Shown here one piece after another: positions 54,161 to 64,000 of a DNA stretch of 64,000 nucleotides (positions are counted from its first letter, which is position 1; the number at the start of each line of letters is the position of its first letter). Position numbers and translations under genes: made by a program. Below the pieces are notes generated by a model. It saw only the letters and a list, made by a program, of their open reading frames with translations, was not told the origin of the DNA and did not search any database. Source of the stretch: Streptomyces fodineus (GTDB lineage Bacteria > Actinomycetota > Actinomycetes > Streptomycetales > Streptomycetaceae); the NCBI RefSeq assembly GCF_001735805.1, contig NZ_CP017248.1:3038001-3102000 (forward strand), given 5' to 3'.

Positions 54161-57100
54161 TCACTTCCCACCCATCCACTGCTGCATCACGGCCAGCAGA
54201 TGATCCGGGTCGACCGGCTTGGTCACGTAGTCCGAGGCACCGGACTCGATCGCCTTCTCCCGGTCGCCCTTCATCGCCTTCGCGGTCAGCGCGATGATCG
54301 GCAGCCCGGCGAACTGCGGCATCCTGCGGATCGCCGTGGTCGTCGCGTACCCGTCCATCTCCGGCATCATGATGTCCATCAGGACGACCGCCACGTCGTC
54401 GTGCTGCTCCAGCACCTCGATGCCCTCGCGGCCGTTCTCGGCGTACAGCACCGAAAGGCCGTGCTGCTCCAGGACGCTCGTCAGCGCGAACACATTGCGG
54501 ATGTCGTCGTCGACGATCAGCACTTTCTGGCCACCGAACCGCACTCCGCGCGCGGACTGCGGCGCGCTCTCCTGCTCGGTCACCGTCATCCACTGCTCGG
54601 ACCGCTGCTCGCCCTGCGGCAGGCCCCGGCGCCGGCGCCTGAAGAGCGCCGCGGGACCGTTCTGCGTCTCCCGGTACGACTTCACCTCGGCCGGAGTCTC
54701 GATCTCCACCGCGGACAGTTCCAAGGACTGCCTGGCCTCGGAGGCGAGGAGCTCGCCGGCCTCCAGCGGGGGCACGGACTGCTGGTAGCCCTGCGGCGGC
54801 AGTTCGCTCGGGTGCAGCGGCAGGTACAGCGTGAACGTCGAGCCGCGTCCCGGTTCGCTCTGCGCGTGGATCTCGCCACCGAGCAGCTGCGCGATCTCCC
54901 GGGAGATCGACAGGCCGAGGCCGGTGCCGCCGTACTTGCGGCTGGTCGTGCCGTCCGCCTGCTTGAACGCCTCGAAGATCACCCGCATCTTGCTGGCCGC
55001 GATACCGATGCCGGTGTCCGTCACCGAGAACGCGATCAGCGGCCCGTCCGGGTCGGTCAGCGAACCGGCCTCCAGCAGCTGCTCGCGGATGCCCACCGGC
55101 ACGTCCGCGCCGGCCGGCCTGATCACCAGCTCCACCGACCCGGAGTCGGTGAACTTCACCGCGTTCGACAGCAGGTTGCGCAGCACCTGAAGCAGCCGCT
55201 GCTCGTCGGTGTGCAGGGTCGCGGGCAGCTCCGGGGAGACCCGTACGGACAGATCCAGGCCCTTCTCCGCGGTCAGCGGCCGGAAGGTGGCCTCCACGTA
55301 GTCCACGAGCTGTACGAGCGCGATACGCGTCGGCGAGACGTCCATCTTGCCCGCCTCGACCTTCGACAGGTCGAGGATGTCGTTGATCAACTGCAGCAGA
55401 TCCGAGCCCGCGCCGTGGATGGTCTCGGCGAACTCGACCTGCTTCGGCGAGAGATTGCCCTCGGCGTTGTCGGCGAGCAACTTGGCCAGAATCAGCAGCG
55501 AGTTGAGCGGCGTACGCAGCTCGTGCGACATGTTGGCGAGGAACTCGCTCTTGTAGCGCATCGACACCGCGAGTTGCTCGGCGCGCTCCTCCAGGACCTG
55601 CCGCGCCTCCTCGATCTCGGTGTTCTTCACCTCGATGTCGCGGTTCTGCCGGGCCAGCAGTTCGGCCTTCTCCTCCAGTTCGGCGTTGGAGGCCTGCAGC
55701 GCCTTCTGCCGGTTCTCCAACTCGGCCGACCGCTCCCGCAGTTGCTCGGTCAGCTCCTGCGACTGCTTCAGCAGCTGCTCGGTCTTGGTGTTGACCGAGA
55801 TGGTGTTGACGCTCGTCGCGATCATCTCGGCGATCTGGTTGAGGAAGTCCCTCTGGATCTGCGTGAACGGCGTGAAGGAGGCCAGCTCGATGACACCGAG
55901 CACATTGCCCTCGAACAGCACCGGCAGCACGATCACCTGCGCCGGCGGGGCCTCGCCGAGGCCTGAGGAGATCTTCAGATAGCCGCTCGGCGCGTTCTCC
56001 ACCAGGATCGTGCGCTTCTCCTGGGCGGCCGTGCCGACCAGCGCCTCACCGGGCCGGAACGACGTCGGCATGGAGCCCATCGAGTAGCCGTACGAACCCA
56101 GCATCCGCAGCTCGTAGTTCTCCTCGCCGTCGACGGCGTCCTTGCCCTCCATCAGCGGCATCGTCAGGAAGAACGCGCCATGCTGCGCGGACACCACCGG
56201 CGTCAGCTCGCTCATGATCAGCGAGGCCACGTCCTCCAGGTCGCGCCGGCCCTGCATCAGGGCGGAGATCCGGGCCAGGTTGCCCTTGAGCCAGTCCTGC
56301 TCCTTGTTGGCGATCGTGGTGTCGCGCAGATTGGCGATCATCTTGTTGATGTAGTCCTGCAGTTCCTGGATCTCGCCGGACGCGTCGACGTCGATCTTCA
56401 GGTTCAGGTCGCCACGGGTCACCGCGGTCGCCACGCGCGCGATGGCACGCACCTGCCGGGTCAGGTTCCCGGCCATCTCGTTCACCGACTCGGTCAGATC
56501 CCGCCAGGTGCCGTCGACGTCACGCACGCGTGCCTGGCCGCCGAGCTGTCCCTCGGTACCCACTTCGCGGGCCACGCGCGTGACCTCCTCGGCGAAACTG
56601 GACAGCTGATCGACCATCGTGTTGATCGTCGTCTTCAGCTCGAGGATCTCGCCGCGGGCGTCGATGTCGATCTTCTTGGTCAGGTCACCCTTGGCGATGG
56701 CCGTGGTGACCATGGCGATGTTGCGCACCTGGCCGGTCAGGTTGGACGCCATCTGGTTCACGGACTCGGTCAGGTCCTTCCAGGTGCCGGCCACACCCGG
56801 TACGTGCGCCTGGCCGCCCAGGATGCCGTCCGTGCCCACCTCACGGGCCACCTTGGTGACCTGGTCGGCGAACGAACTCAGCGTCTTGACCATGATGTTG
56901 ATGGTGTCGGCGAGCTGCGCGACCTCGCCCCGCGCCTCGATCGTCACCTGCCGCGTCAGGTCACCGTTGGCGACGGCCGCCGCGACCTGGGAGATGTTCC
57001 GCACCTGCATGGTCAGGTTGTTGGCCATCAGGTTGACGTTGTTGCTCAGGTCCTTCCAGATACCGGTGACGCCCGGCACGTGCGCCTGGCCGCCCAGGAT

Positions 57101-59620
57101 GCCCTCGGTACCCACCTCACGGGCCACCCGGGTCACCTGCTCGGCGAAGCTCGAGAGCTGATCAACCATCGTGTTGACCGTCGTGACGAGTTCGAGAATC
57201 TCGCCCTTCGCGTCAACAGTGATCTTCTTCGACAGGTCGCCCTTGGCGACCGCCGTCGTGACCTCGGCGATGTTGCGCACCTGGATGGTCAGGTTGTTCG
57301 CCATGAAGTTCACGGACTGCGTGAGGTCCTTCCAGGTGCCGGAGACACCCTGCACCTCGGCCTGACCGCCGAGGATGCCCTCCGTGCCCACCTCACGGGC
57401 CACACGCGTGACCTCCTGGGCGAACGACGACAGCTGGTCCACCATCGTGTTCAGCGTGTTCTTCAGCTCCAGGATCTCCCCGCGCGCGTCCACGGTGATC
57501 TTCTGGGAGAGGTCACCGCGGGCCACGGCGGTGGCGACCTGCGCGATGTTGCGCACCTGGGCCGTGAGGTTGCCGGCCATGCCGTTCACGGAGTCGGTCA
57601 GGTCCCGCCATACACCGGCCACACCCGGCACCTGCGCCTGACCGCCGAGCCGGCCCTCCGTACCCACGTCCCGGGCCACCCGGGTCACCTGGTCGGCGAA
57701 GGCGGACAGCTGATCAACCATGGTGTTGATCGTGTTCTTCAGCTCAAGGATCTCGCCGCGCGCGTCAACGTCGATCTTCTGCGACAGGTCACCGCGTGCC
57801 ACGGCCGTCGTCACCTGGGCGATCTGCCGCACCTGGGAGGTCAGGTTCCCGGCCATGAAGTTGACGGAGTCCGTCAGCTCCTTCCAGGTGCCGGACACGC
57901 CGTCCACCCGGGCCTGACCGCCCAGCCGGCCCTCCGTACCCACGTCCCGGGCCATCCGCGTGACCTGGTCGGCGAAGCTCGACAGCTGGTCCACCATCGT
58001 GTTCACGGTGTTCTTCAGCTGCAGCATCTCGCCGGAGACGTCCACGGTGACCTTCTGCGAGAGGTCACCGTTGGCCACCGCCGTCGTCACCTGGGCGATG
58101 TTGCGCACCTGCCCGGTGAGGTTGCGGAATGCCGTGTTGACGGAGTCGGTCAAGTCCTTCCAGGCACCGGCGGCGCCGGGCACCTGCGCCTGGCCGCCCA
58201 GCTCACCCTCGACACCGATCTCCCGCGCGACCCGGGTCACCTCGGCACCGAACGCCGACAGCTGGTCCACCATCCCGTTGACGGTGTTCTTCAGCTCCAG
58301 CATCTCGCCGGCCACGTCGACGGTGACCTTCTGCGACAGGTCACCGCTGGCCACGGCGGTCGTCACCGTGGCGATGTCCCGCACCTGCGTGGTCAGATTC
58401 CGGAACACCGTGTTGACGGAGTCCGTCAGGTCCTTCCACGTACCGGCGGCGCCCGGCACGTTCGCCTGCCCGCCGAGCCGCCCCTCCGCGCCGACCTCGT
58501 TCGCCACGCGCGTGACCTCGTCCGCGAAGATCCGCAGCGTCTCGGTCATCTGGTTGATCGTCTCGGCCAGCTGCGCCACCTCGCCGCGCGCCGGAACCGT
58601 CACCTTCTGCGACAGGTCACCGTTGGCGACGGCGGTCGTGACCTGCGAGATCCCACGGACCTGCGCGGTCAGGTTGCCCGCCATCGTGTTGACGGAGTCG
58701 GTCAGCTCCTTCCACACACCGGCCACACCCGGCACCTGCGCCTGACCGCCCAGGATCCCCTCGGTACCCACCTCACGGGCGACCCGGGTCACCTCGACGG
58801 AGAAGGACGACAGCTGCTCCACCATCGTGTTGACGGTGTTCTTCAGCTCCAGCATCTCGCCGGCCACATGGACGGTGACCTTGCGTGACAGGTCACCGCG
58901 CGCGACCGCCGTCGTCACCAGCGCGATATCGCGCACCTGCGCCGTCAGCCGGTTCGCCATGGTGTTGACGGACTCGGTCAGGTCCTTCCACGAACCGGAC
59001 ATACCGCGCACCCGGGCCTGCCCGCCGAGCTTGCCCTCGGTGCCGACCTCGCTGGCCACGCGCGTGACCTCGTCGGTGAACGTCGACAACTGGTCCACCA
59101 GGTTGTTGACGGTACGGCCGACCTTCAGGAACTCGCCCCGCAGCGGATGCCCGGTGCCGTCGTCCGGCGCCTGCGTCCGCAGCTCCATCCGCGGCGACAG
59201 ATCGCCCTCGGCGACCGCCGTGAGCACCCGGCTGACCTCCGAGACCGGCCAGACCAGATCGTCCACCAGCGCGTTGGAGGCGTCGATCGCGGACGCCCAG
59301 GAGCCCTCGCAGGCCCCCGTCTCCAGCCGCTCCGTGAGTTTTCCCTCACGTCCCACCATGCGCCGCACCCGGGACAGCTCACCGGTGAGATGCAGATTCC
59401 GGTCGGCCACCTCGTTGAAGACCGCCGCGATCTCCGACATCACCCCGTCGCCGGAGACCGTGAGCCGCTTGCGGAAGTTCCCGTCACGCATCGAGACGAG
59501 GGCCGCCAGCAGCCGGTTCAGGGCAGCCGTGTCCACGGCGGTGGTGCCCCCGCGCCTGCCCAGGGACGGTCCGCCTTTCGCGCGCGTCTTCGTGCCACGC
59601 GTCGCCGCGCCAGACTCCAC
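54161..59620 (-). CDS. osaA: OsaA hybrid histidine kinase with ten HAMP-type repeats
   Basis: The protein has 1819 residues and no membrane helix. Residues 1-184 are a divergent HAMP-like lead-in. Ten tandem copies of a 92-residue HAMP unit follow (185 to about 1102), each with [16 protein letters not shown] and [19 protein letters not shown] signatures. Then come a GAF domain (about 1113-1275), a coiled coil (1278-1355), HisKA with the phospho-His at 1366 ([10 protein letters not shown]), HATPase ([23 protein letters not shown]), and a receiver domain (1698-1819, Asp near 1749). The GTG start has GGGAGG upstream. It is known to control osmotic response with OsaB; the repeats may set signal gain. 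Confidence 0.95.
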   Translation of the reverse strand: MESGAATRGTKTRAKGGPSLGRRGGTTAVDTAALNRLLAALVSMRDGNFRKRLTVSGDGVMSEIAAVFNEVADRNLHLTGELSRVRRMVGREGKLTERLETGACEGSWASAIDASNALVDDLVWPVSEVSRVLTAVAEGDLSPRMELRTQAPDDGTGHPLRGEFLKVGRTVNNLVDQLSTFTDEVTRVASEVGTEGKLGGQARVRGMSGSWKDLTESVNTMANRLTAQVRDIALVTTAVARGDLSRKVTVHVAGEMLELKNTVNTMVEQLSSFSVEVTRVAREVGTEGILGGQAQVPGVAGVWKELTDSVNTMAGNLTAQVRGISQVTTAVANGDLSQKVTVPARGEVAQLAETINQMTETLRIFADEVTRVANEVGAEGRLGGQANVPGAAGTWKDLTDSVNTVFRNLTTQVRDIATVTTAVASGDLSQKVTVDVAGEMLELKNTVNGMVDQLSAFGAEVTRVAREIGVEGELGGQAQVPGAAGAWKDLTDSVNTAFRNLTGQVRNIAQVTTAVANGDLSQKVTVDVSGEMLQLKNTVNTMVDQLSSFADQVTRMARDVGTEGRLGGQARVDGVSGTWKELTDSVNFMAGNLTSQVRQIAQVTTAVARGDLSQKIDVDARGEILELKNTINTMVDQLSAFADQVTRVARDVGTEGRLGGQAQVPGVAGVWRDLTDSVNGMAGNLTAQVRNIAQVATAVARGDLSQKITVDARGEILELKNTLNTMVDQLSSFAQEVTRVAREVGTEGILGGQAEVQGVSGTWKDLTQSVNFMANNLTIQVRNIAEVTTAVAKGDLSKKITVDAKGEILELVTTVNTMVDQLSSFAEQVTRVAREVGTEGILGGQAHVPGVTGIWKDLSNNVNLMANNLTMQVRNISQVAAAVANGDLTRQVTIEARGEVAQLADTINIMVKTLSSFADQVTKVAREVGTDGILGGQAHVPGVAGTWKDLTESVNQMASNLTGQVRNIAMVTTAIAKGDLTKKIDIDARGEILELKTTINTMVDQLSSFAEEVTRVAREVGTEGQLGGQARVRDVDGTWRDLTESVNEMAGNLTRQVRAIARVATAVTRGDLNLKIDVDASGEIQELQDYINKMIANLRDTTIANKEQDWLKGNLARISALMQGRRDLEDVASLIMSELTPVVSAQHGAFFLTMPLMEGKDAVDGEENYELRMLGSYGYSMGSMPTSFRPGEALVGTAAQEKRTILVENAPSGYLKISSGLGEAPPAQVIVLPVLFEGNVLGVIELASFTPFTQIQRDFLNQIAEMIATSVNTISVNTKTEQLLKQSQELTEQLRERSAELENRQKALQASNAELEEKAELLARQNRDIEVKNTEIEEARQVLEERAEQLAVSMRYKSEFLANMSHELRTPLNSLLILAKLLADNAEGNLSPKQVEFAETIHGAGSDLLQLINDILDLSKVEAGKMDVSPTRIALVQLVDYVEATFRPLTAEKGLDLSVRVSPELPATLHTDEQRLLQVLRNLLSNAVKFTDSGSVELVIRPAGADVPVGIREQLLEAGSLTDPDGPLIAFSVTDTGIGIAASKMRVIFEAFKQADGTTSRKYGGTGLGLSISREIAQLLGGEIHAQSEPGRGSTFTLYLPLHPSELPPQGYQQSVPPLEAGELLASEARQSLELSAVEIETPAEVKSYRETQNGPAALFRRRRRGLPQGEQRSEQWMTVTEQESAPQSARGVRFGGQKVLIVDDDIRNVFALTSVLEQHGLSVLYAENGREGIEVLEQHDDVAVVLMDIMMPEMDGYATTTAIRRMPQFAGLPIIALTAKAMKGDREKAIESGASDYVTKPVDPDHLLAVMQQWMGGK

Positions 59621-59693
59621 TGTGTCCCTCCCGGAGGGGTAGACCGTTACTGCCGTGCTCGGCCGCTTCGTCCCGGCGTGCCGGTCATCGGCA

Positions 59694-59727
59694 TACCGGA
59701 TACTTCTGCGTACCGGTTACTCCTGCG
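59694..59727. repeat. Tandem 17-base repeat in the osaA-phosphatase divergent region
   Basis: Two adjacent 17-base units, TACCGGATACTTCTGCG and TACCGGTTACTCCTGCG, differ at two positions. A related TACTGCC stretch lies near 59650. They lie in the 409-base gene-free region between osaA and the divergent phosphatase gene and may bind a shared regulator. No other gene or RNA is evident there. Confidence 0.6.
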
Positions 59728-60029
59728 TATTTCTGCCAGACGAGATCCGGCCACACCAGGGGCTGCTGCCCGCCGTACACGGAACACACGCAGTCCGGCC
59801 CGACCTTCATCAGAAGCTTGCCCAGTGTTTCACCCTGCCCGAACCAGGCCATAACAGTTCGGCAGCTTCGCACACCGTCCGCACACCCTGAGGGGTAAAC
59901 ACCGGCATCCGGCATCCGCTCGGACGGCGAAGGTAAGTAACCTTGCATCCGGCTGTCCAGCCGCACCGGTCCGACCGGCCTGGGCGGTGGCACGAGAACG
60001 AGCGGGCATCGGAGGGGCGGCCGCAGACC

Positions 60030-62789
60030 ATGACCACCGGAGTCATCCCCGGGGGACAGCCCCCGGAGCCACAGCCGACGGGCGAGCTGCTGCCACAGCA
60101 GCGGAGCGAGCCGGCCGGCCACGCAGCCCTGCATGTCGACAACCGGCCGAGGAGTTCTGTGATCACCGCGCGCGCGGCCGCCACCTTCGAGCCCGTCGGG
60201 CGTTCGGTCGCGACGGCTCGGTCCTTCGTCCGCGACACGCTCCAGGGATGGGGCTTCGCCGACATCGTCGACGACGCCGTCGTCCTCACCAGCGAGCTGG
60301 TGACCAACGCGGTGGTCCACGCGGGTACGCACGCGGACGTCCTGTGCCTGCGCACCGAGTACGGCGTGCGCATCGAGGTCGCCGACCGCTACCCGGAGCG
60401 CGAGGTTCCCCTCCAGAACGCCGCCGCCACGATGGGCAGCCCCGACCGCGAGGGCGGCCGTGGCCTCCAGCTGTGCGCTGCCCTGGCCACCCGCTGGGGC
60501 GTCGACTACACCCCCACCCACAAGAACGTCTGGTTTCAGCTCACCCTCCCCGAACGCCCGGTCGGCACCCGCACCGCCGGCCCGTCCCTGCCCGCCGACC
60601 TGCTCCCGCTGGCCGACGGCCGGGTCCGCGTCGCGGTCCTCCAGGTCGACCGCAAGGGCACCGTCTCCTCCTGGAACGAGGACGCCGAGGAACTCTTCGG
60701 CTACTCCGCCGCCGAGGTCATCGGCCGGCCCCTCACCGAACTGGCGGCCTGGCCGCACACCCCCGGCACCAGCACCGGCGTGGCCGAGGCCCTCCAACTC
60801 TCCCGCTGGGAGGGCAGCTACGGCATCCGCGGCGCCGACGGCAAGGTGGCCCAGGTCTACGCCTCCCACCTCAGAGTCCGCGACACCGGCGGCGAACCCT
60901 CCACCGTCTGCCTCCTGGTCCGCGACCACGAGCGCGCCGTCCTGCAGACGCCGCCGCGCGTCCCGGCCGGCGACCAGGCCTCGTCCTCCGACGGCCAGAG
61001 CACCGACCCCTTCGAGGTGTTCATCGGCTCCCCCGCCCCGGACGACCTCGACGGCCTGCTGCAGCGTACGGTGGAGCGCGCCCGCGACATGCTGGACGGC
61101 GACTCCGCGTTCCTGCTGCTGGCCACCGACGACGAGACCGAACTGGAGGTCCGCGCCTCCACCGGCCTGCCCTCCGCGCGCCAGCGCTTCGCGCGCGTGC
61201 CCGTAGAAGCCGGCCCCGGCCGCTACGGCTCCGCACGCATGCCCGCCGTGCACGAGGACCTCACCGCCGTACCCGGGGCCGTATCACTGCTGTCCGGCAC
61301 CGGCATGCGTTCCGTCGTCACGGTCCCGCTGAAGGTCGAGGGCCGCCTCACCGGCTCGCTCGGCGTCGCGGCCGAGGCACCGGGCCGGTACTCCAACGAG
61401 GAGGCTCTGCGCCTGCAGTTCGCCGCCGACCGCATCGCCCTGGCCGTGGAGTCGGCCCGCCTGGGCGAGCTGGAGCGGCTGCGCCGCGGCTCCCTGAGCT
61501 TCCTCGTCGAGGCATCCGACCTGCTGGCCGGCACCCTCGACCGCGACCAGACGCTGGCCCTGATGGCCCAGATGACGGTCCCCACCCTGGCCACCTGGTG
61601 CGCCGTCTACACGATCGCCGACCAGGCCTCCGAACCGTATCTGTCGTACGTCCTGCACGAGGACGAGGAACTCATCGACGGCATCAAGTCGCTGCTGTCG
61701 AAGGTCCCGCCGCCCGACCCGGTGCCGACCCCCGGCGCCCGCGTCTGGACGGCCCCGGGCGAGGTCGCGCACCAGGCGGCCCTGCGCAGCTCGATGCGCA
61801 GCCTCGGCCTGTCCGGCGGGCCCACGCGCCAGATCTCCTCGAGCATCGGCCCGACCCTCGCCACGGCCTCCGCGGTCGGCGGCGAGACGGTCGTCCTGCC
61901 GCTCGTCGCCCGCAACCGTGTCATCGGCATGCTGACCCTCGGCAAGCCCACCGACGAACACTTCCGCCAGGAGATCCTGGAACTGGCCGAGGACTTGTCC
62001 CGCCGGGCCGCACTCGCCCTGGACAACGCCCGCCTGTACTCGGAGCGCACGGCCATCAGCCAGTCCCTCCAGCGCAGCCTGCTCCCGCCCGGCCTGCCGC
62101 ACATCGACGGCGTCGAGGTGGAGGTCATCTACCGCGCGGCCGGCGAGGGCAACGAGGTCGGCGGCGACTTCTACGACGTCTTCCCCATCGGCAACGGCGC
62201 CTACGGCTTCGCCATCGGCGACGTCTGCGGCACGGGCCCCAACGCGGCGGCGGTCACCGGCCTCGCCCGGCACGCCCTGCGCCTGCTGGCCCGCGAGGGC
62301 CTGTCCGGCCCCGCGGTCCTGCAGCGCCTGAACTCCGCGATCCTCGACGAGGGCGACCGCAGCCGCTTCCTGACCCTCCTCTACGGCGAGATGCGCCCGC
62401 AGGAGGACGGCAGCGCCGAGCTGAAGGTCGTCTGCGCCGGCCACCCGCTCCCGCTGCGTCTGCGCCAGGACGGCACGGTCACGGCCGCCGCCGAACCGCA
62501 GCCGCTGCTGGGCGTGATCGAGGACCTCGAACTGCACGAGGAGACGGTCACCCTCGACCCGGGTGACGTGCTGCTCTGCGTCACGGACGGCGTCACCGAA
62601 CGCCGTGAGGGCACGCGCATGCTGGGCGACGACGGTCTCGCCGACGTCCTCACCACGTGCACGGGTCTGACGGCGGGCGCGGTGGCGGCGCGCATCATGC
62701 GCGCGGTGGAACGCTTCGCGTCGGACGCCCCGTCGGACGACATGGCCATCCTGGCGATGCGCGTCCCGGGAATCCACAAGGACGCGTGA
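60030..62789 (+). CDS. PP2C/SpoIIE phosphatase with ATPase, PAS and GAF domains
   Basis: The 919-residue soluble regulator has four modules. Residues about 45-165 form an RsbW-like HATPase (VVLTSELVTNAVVHAGTHADV, EVADRYPE, GGRGLQL). About 180-300 is a PAS domain (WNEDAEELFGYSAAEVIGRPL). About 340-690 holds two GAF domains (ARDMLDGDSAFLLLATDDETE and TLATWCAVYTIADQA). About 690-919 is a SpoIIE PP2C domain (GEGNEVGGDFYDVF, GDVCGTGPNAA, VTDGVTERR, SDDMAILAMR). Such proteins switch anti-sigma and anti-anti-sigma partners. It is divergent from osaA and ends in a bidirectional terminator. The start at 60030 is chosen from the family pattern. Confidence 0.93.
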   Translation: MTTGVIPGGQPPEPQPTGELLPQQRSEPAGHAALHVDNRPRSSVITARAAATFEPVGRSVATARSFVRDTLQGWGFADIVDDAVVLTSELVTNAVVHAGTHADVLCLRTEYGVRIEVADRYPEREVPLQNAAATMGSPDREGGRGLQLCAALATRWGVDYTPTHKNVWFQLTLPERPVGTRTAGPSLPADLLPLADGRVRVAVLQVDRKGTVSSWNEDAEELFGYSAAEVIGRPLTELAAWPHTPGTSTGVAEALQLSRWEGSYGIRGADGKVAQVYASHLRVRDTGGEPSTVCLLVRDHERAVLQTPPRVPAGDQASSSDGQSTDPFEVFIGSPAPDDLDGLLQRTVERARDMLDGDSAFLLLATDDETELEVRASTGLPSARQRFARVPVEAGPGRYGSARMPAVHEDLTAVPGAVSLLSGTGMRSVVTVPLKVEGRLTGSLGVAAEAPGRYSNEEALRLQFAADRIALAVESARLGELERLRRGSLSFLVEASDLLAGTLDRDQTLALMAQMTVPTLATWCAVYTIADQASEPYLSYVLHEDEELIDGIKSLLSKVPPPDPVPTPGARVWTAPGEVAHQAALRSSMRSLGLSGGPTRQISSSIGPTLATASAVGGETVVLPLVARNRVIGMLTLGKPTDEHFRQEILELAEDLSRRAALALDNARLYSERTAISQSLQRSLLPPGLPHIDGVEVEVIYRAAGEGNEVGGDFYDVFPIGNGAYGFAIGDVCGTGPNAAAVTGLARHALRLLAREGLSGPAVLQRLNSAILDEGDRSRFLTLLYGEMRPQEDGSAELKVVCAGHPLPLRLRQDGTVTAAAEPQPLLGVIEDLELHEETVTLDPGDVLLCVTDGVTERREGTRMLGDDGLADVLTTCTGLTAGAVAARIMRAVERFASDAPSDDMAILAMRVPGIHKDA

Positions 62790-62807
62790 GACGGCGTCAG
62801 ACAGAAA

Positions 62808-62840
62808 GAAGGCCCCACCCGGAAGGGTGAGGCCTTTTTT
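62808..62840. terminator. Bidirectional terminator
   Basis: AAGGCCCCACCC pairs with GGGTGAGGCCTT around GGAA, followed by TTTT on the plus strand and TTCTTTC on the minus strand. It can end both the phosphatase mRNA and the tRNA-Thr transcript. Confidence 0.9.
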
Positions 62841-62842
62841 GC

Positions 62843-62918
62843 TGGAGCCCCCAAACGGAATCGAACCGTTGACCTTCTCCTTACCATGGAGACGCTCTGC
62901 CGACTGAGCTATAGGGGC
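62843..62918 (-). tRNA. tRNA-Thr(GGT)
   Basis: A 76-base cloverleaf on the minus strand has a seven-pair acceptor stem (GCCCCTA with TGGGGGC), D-arm GCTCAGTCGGCAGAGC, anticodon loop ATGGTAA (anticodon GGT), T-arm with GGTTCGATTCC, and an encoded CCA. It decodes ACC and ACT threonine codons. Confidence 0.96.
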
Positions 62919-63002
62919 CTGTCGTTTTCGAGGTTCCCCTCGCGGCGACGAAGAAACTGTACCCCGAGCAGGCCCGACTTCCCAAATTCGTTCGGAACCC
63001 GC

Positions 63003-63680
63003 TCAGTAGGCGGGCTGCAGCAGTCCCCCGAGCGCATTGCACGCGGAGACGATCCGCTGCATCTCCCGCTTGGTGAGCGAGGCGTCCACGGGCAGCGTCA
63101 GCGTCACGTCGGCGGCCAGCTCGGTCTCCGGCAGGGACACACACCGACGGAACTCCGGCAGCCGGTGCACGGGCGTCTTCACCGGCACCCGGCACTCGAC
63201 TCCCTTGGCCCGCAAGGCCATCGCGAAAGCGTCCCGGTCCGGCCGGCCGTTCCCCGGCACCCGCACGACGTACTGCTGATAGGTATGCCCGTCACCGCCG
63301 TCCGGCGTCCGAACGCCCTTGAGCTTGGCGTCGAGGTAGGCGGCCCGCTCCCTGCGCTGCGCTATCTCGTCGTACGGCACCTCGGACTCGCCCTGCTCCA
63401 GCACCAGCAGCTCGTGCCGCTGCCCGAGCGCGCGCAACCGCCTGAGGTCGGCCCACCGCCCGAAGCGGTGTACGACAACGACCGCGGCCGTACGCGGAGT
63501 TACGGCTGCCTCGACAGCGCCGGGGTCGAGGCAGTAGGTCACCGGGTCTATGTCGGCGAACACCGGGAGCGCGCCCGCCAGGGTCACGGCCTCGGCGACT
63601 TCGACGTTCCCGAAGGCTGGTACGACGACCTCGTCACCGACTCCTACGCCGGCGGCCCTGAGCATTGCAGCAGTACCCAT
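63003..63680 (-). CDS. Shortened DegT/DnrJ/EryC1-family protein lacking the PLP-lysine region
   Basis: The 225-residue protein aligns with sugar aminotransferases at both ends. AAGVGVGDEVVVPAFGNVEVAEAVTLAGALPVFADIDPVTYCLDPGAVEAAV comes from the N-terminal half, and HTYQQYVVRVPGNGRPDRDAFAMALRAKGVECRVPVKTPVHRLPEF from the C-terminal half. The 100 or so residues between, which carry the PLP-binding Lys, are missing; the link is a short hydrophilic stretch, so it is unlikely to be an active aminotransferase. I start it at the ATG at 63680; longer reading runs back through the rrn terminator. It lies between 5S rRNA and tRNA-Thr on the same strand. Confidence 0.7.
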   Translation of the reverse strand: MGTAAMLRAAGVGVGDEVVVPAFGNVEVAEAVTLAGALPVFADIDPVTYCLDPGAVEAAVTPRTAAVVVVHRFGRWADLRRLRALGQRHELLVLEQGESEVPYDEIAQRRERAAYLDAKLKGVRTPDGGDGHTYQQYVVRVPGNGRPDRDAFAMALRAKGVECRVPVKTPVHRLPEFRRCVSLPETELAADVTLTLPVDASLTKREMQRIVSACNALGGLLQPAY

Positions 63681-63728
63681 GGGCTGGATGCTCGGGGCGC
63701 AACGTGAACGACACGTTAAGGAAAACGT

Positions 63729-63772
63729 AAAAAGGCCGGACCCCGAACCGAAGTTCAGGATCCGACCTTTTT
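63729..63772 (-). terminator. rRNA operon terminator
   Basis: On the minus strand, AAAAGGTCGGA pairs with TCCGGCCTTTT (one mismatch) with further pairing inside, ending in a T-run. It lies nine bases past the 5S rRNA 3' end. Confidence 0.85.
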
Positions 63773-63780
63773 GAAGAATT

Positions 63781-63899
63781 GTTCGGCGGCGTCCTACTCT
63801 CCCACAGGGTCCCCCCTGCAGTACCATCGGCGCTGTGAGGCTTAGCTTCCGGGTTCGGAATGTAACCGGGCGTTTCCCTCACGCTATGACCACCGAAAC
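63781..63899 (-). rRNA. 5S ribosomal RNA
   Basis: The 119-base minus-strand sequence begins GTTTCGGTGGTCATAGCGTG and ends GAGTAGGACGCCGCCGAAC. It carries the conserved CCGAACCCGGAAGCTAAGCC core of actinobacterial 5S rRNA. The two ends pair to form helix I. Confidence 0.97.
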
Positions 63900-63981
63900 A
63901 CTATGAAACTGTGAACGCCGCACCACCATTTCTGGCGGGGCTGTTCGTGGTTTCAGAACCAACACAGTGGACGCGAGCAAC

Positions 63982-64000
63982 TGAGGACAAGCCCTCGGCC
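63982..64000 (-). rRNA. 23S ribosomal RNA, extreme 3' end
   Basis: GGCCGAGGGCTTGTCCTCA read from the right edge on the minus strand matches what I know as the 3' terminus of Streptomyces 23S rRNA, after ...ACTAATA. The exact mature end is uncertain by a few bases. The interval 63900-63981 is the 23S-5S spacer, with an inverted repeat near GAACCAACACAGTG. Confidence 0.75.

Noticed and set aside
56180..58888. A 902-codon open frame on the plus strand opposite osaA
   Set aside because: It mirrors the osaA repeats, has no start context or family similarity, and is explained by the high GC of the real coding strand.
54161..59620. Regular 276-base repeats as a CRISPR array
   Set aside because: The repeats are continuous coding HAMP units with no unique spacers.
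63681..63827. Longer start for the DegT-like protein
   Set aside because: The extra codons run through the rrn terminator and into 5S rRNA and have no family similarity.

Overview
The window is chromosomal DNA of a Streptomyces or very close relative. The evidence is a GC content near 72%, strong G/C bias at third codon positions, many GTG and TTG starts, promoters placed so close to start codons that the mRNAs would be leaderless, and families such as DUF3046, ClgR, OsaA/OsaB, GluR/GluK and the Streptomyces-type recA-recX pair. From about 21.5 kb to the right end the gene order follows, as I remember it, the S. coelicolor block SCO5780 down to about SCO5745, read in reverse. This synteny is recalled, not computed.

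Left part (1-21 kb) is more accessory. It starts with the 3' end of a CHAT caspase-like protein, followed by a TPR protein, a lipoprotein and a secreted S53-type protease. Next is a minus-strand envelope operon: a single-pass membrane protein, a NodB deacetylase fused to a GT2 polysaccharide synthase (MatA/MatB-like) and a class A penicillin-binding protein. After a DUF1877 gene and an intergenic region with two perfect hairpins come an ECF-like sigma factor with a membrane partner, and an ArsR regulator upstream of a frameshifted alpha/beta hydrolase. The rest is an SRPBCC protein, an isoaspartyl methyltransferase, a PP2C phosphatase, an SDR, a MarR regulator and a large lipoprotein.

Middle (21-45 kb): a TAXI-type binding protein, then the GluK/GluR two-component pair divergent from the gluABCD glutamate ABC transporter. 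A flavin monooxygenase follows, then a cysteine dioxygenase-rhodanese operon preceded by a 28-residue Cys-containing leader peptide on a leaderless promoter. Next come recX and recA (with a recA-type promoter and SOS-like box), DUF3046, azlC/azlD, an AraC regulator, the Lhr helicase and a Nei/Fpg glycosylase, which make this a DNA-repair neighbourhood.

Right part (45-64 kb): a minus-strand run ftsK, RodZ-like HTH protein, rimO, pgsA, cinA and clgR, several with 4-base stop/start overlaps. It is followed by the osmoadaptation pair osaB and osaA. OsaA is an 1819-residue hybrid kinase with ten near-identical 92-residue HAMP-type repeats. A PAS/GAF/SpoIIE phosphatase diverges from osaA. The window ends with tRNA-Thr(GGT), a shortened DegT-family protein that lacks the PLP-lysine region, and the 5S plus the extreme 3' end of the 23S rRNA gene of a minus-strand rrn operon.

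At least two genes (ftsK and the alpha/beta hydrolase) are interrupted by apparent single-base losses next to G/C runs, and a third locus may be. This is more likely uncorrected consensus error than three independent gene deaths, but it cannot be settled from the sequence alone.
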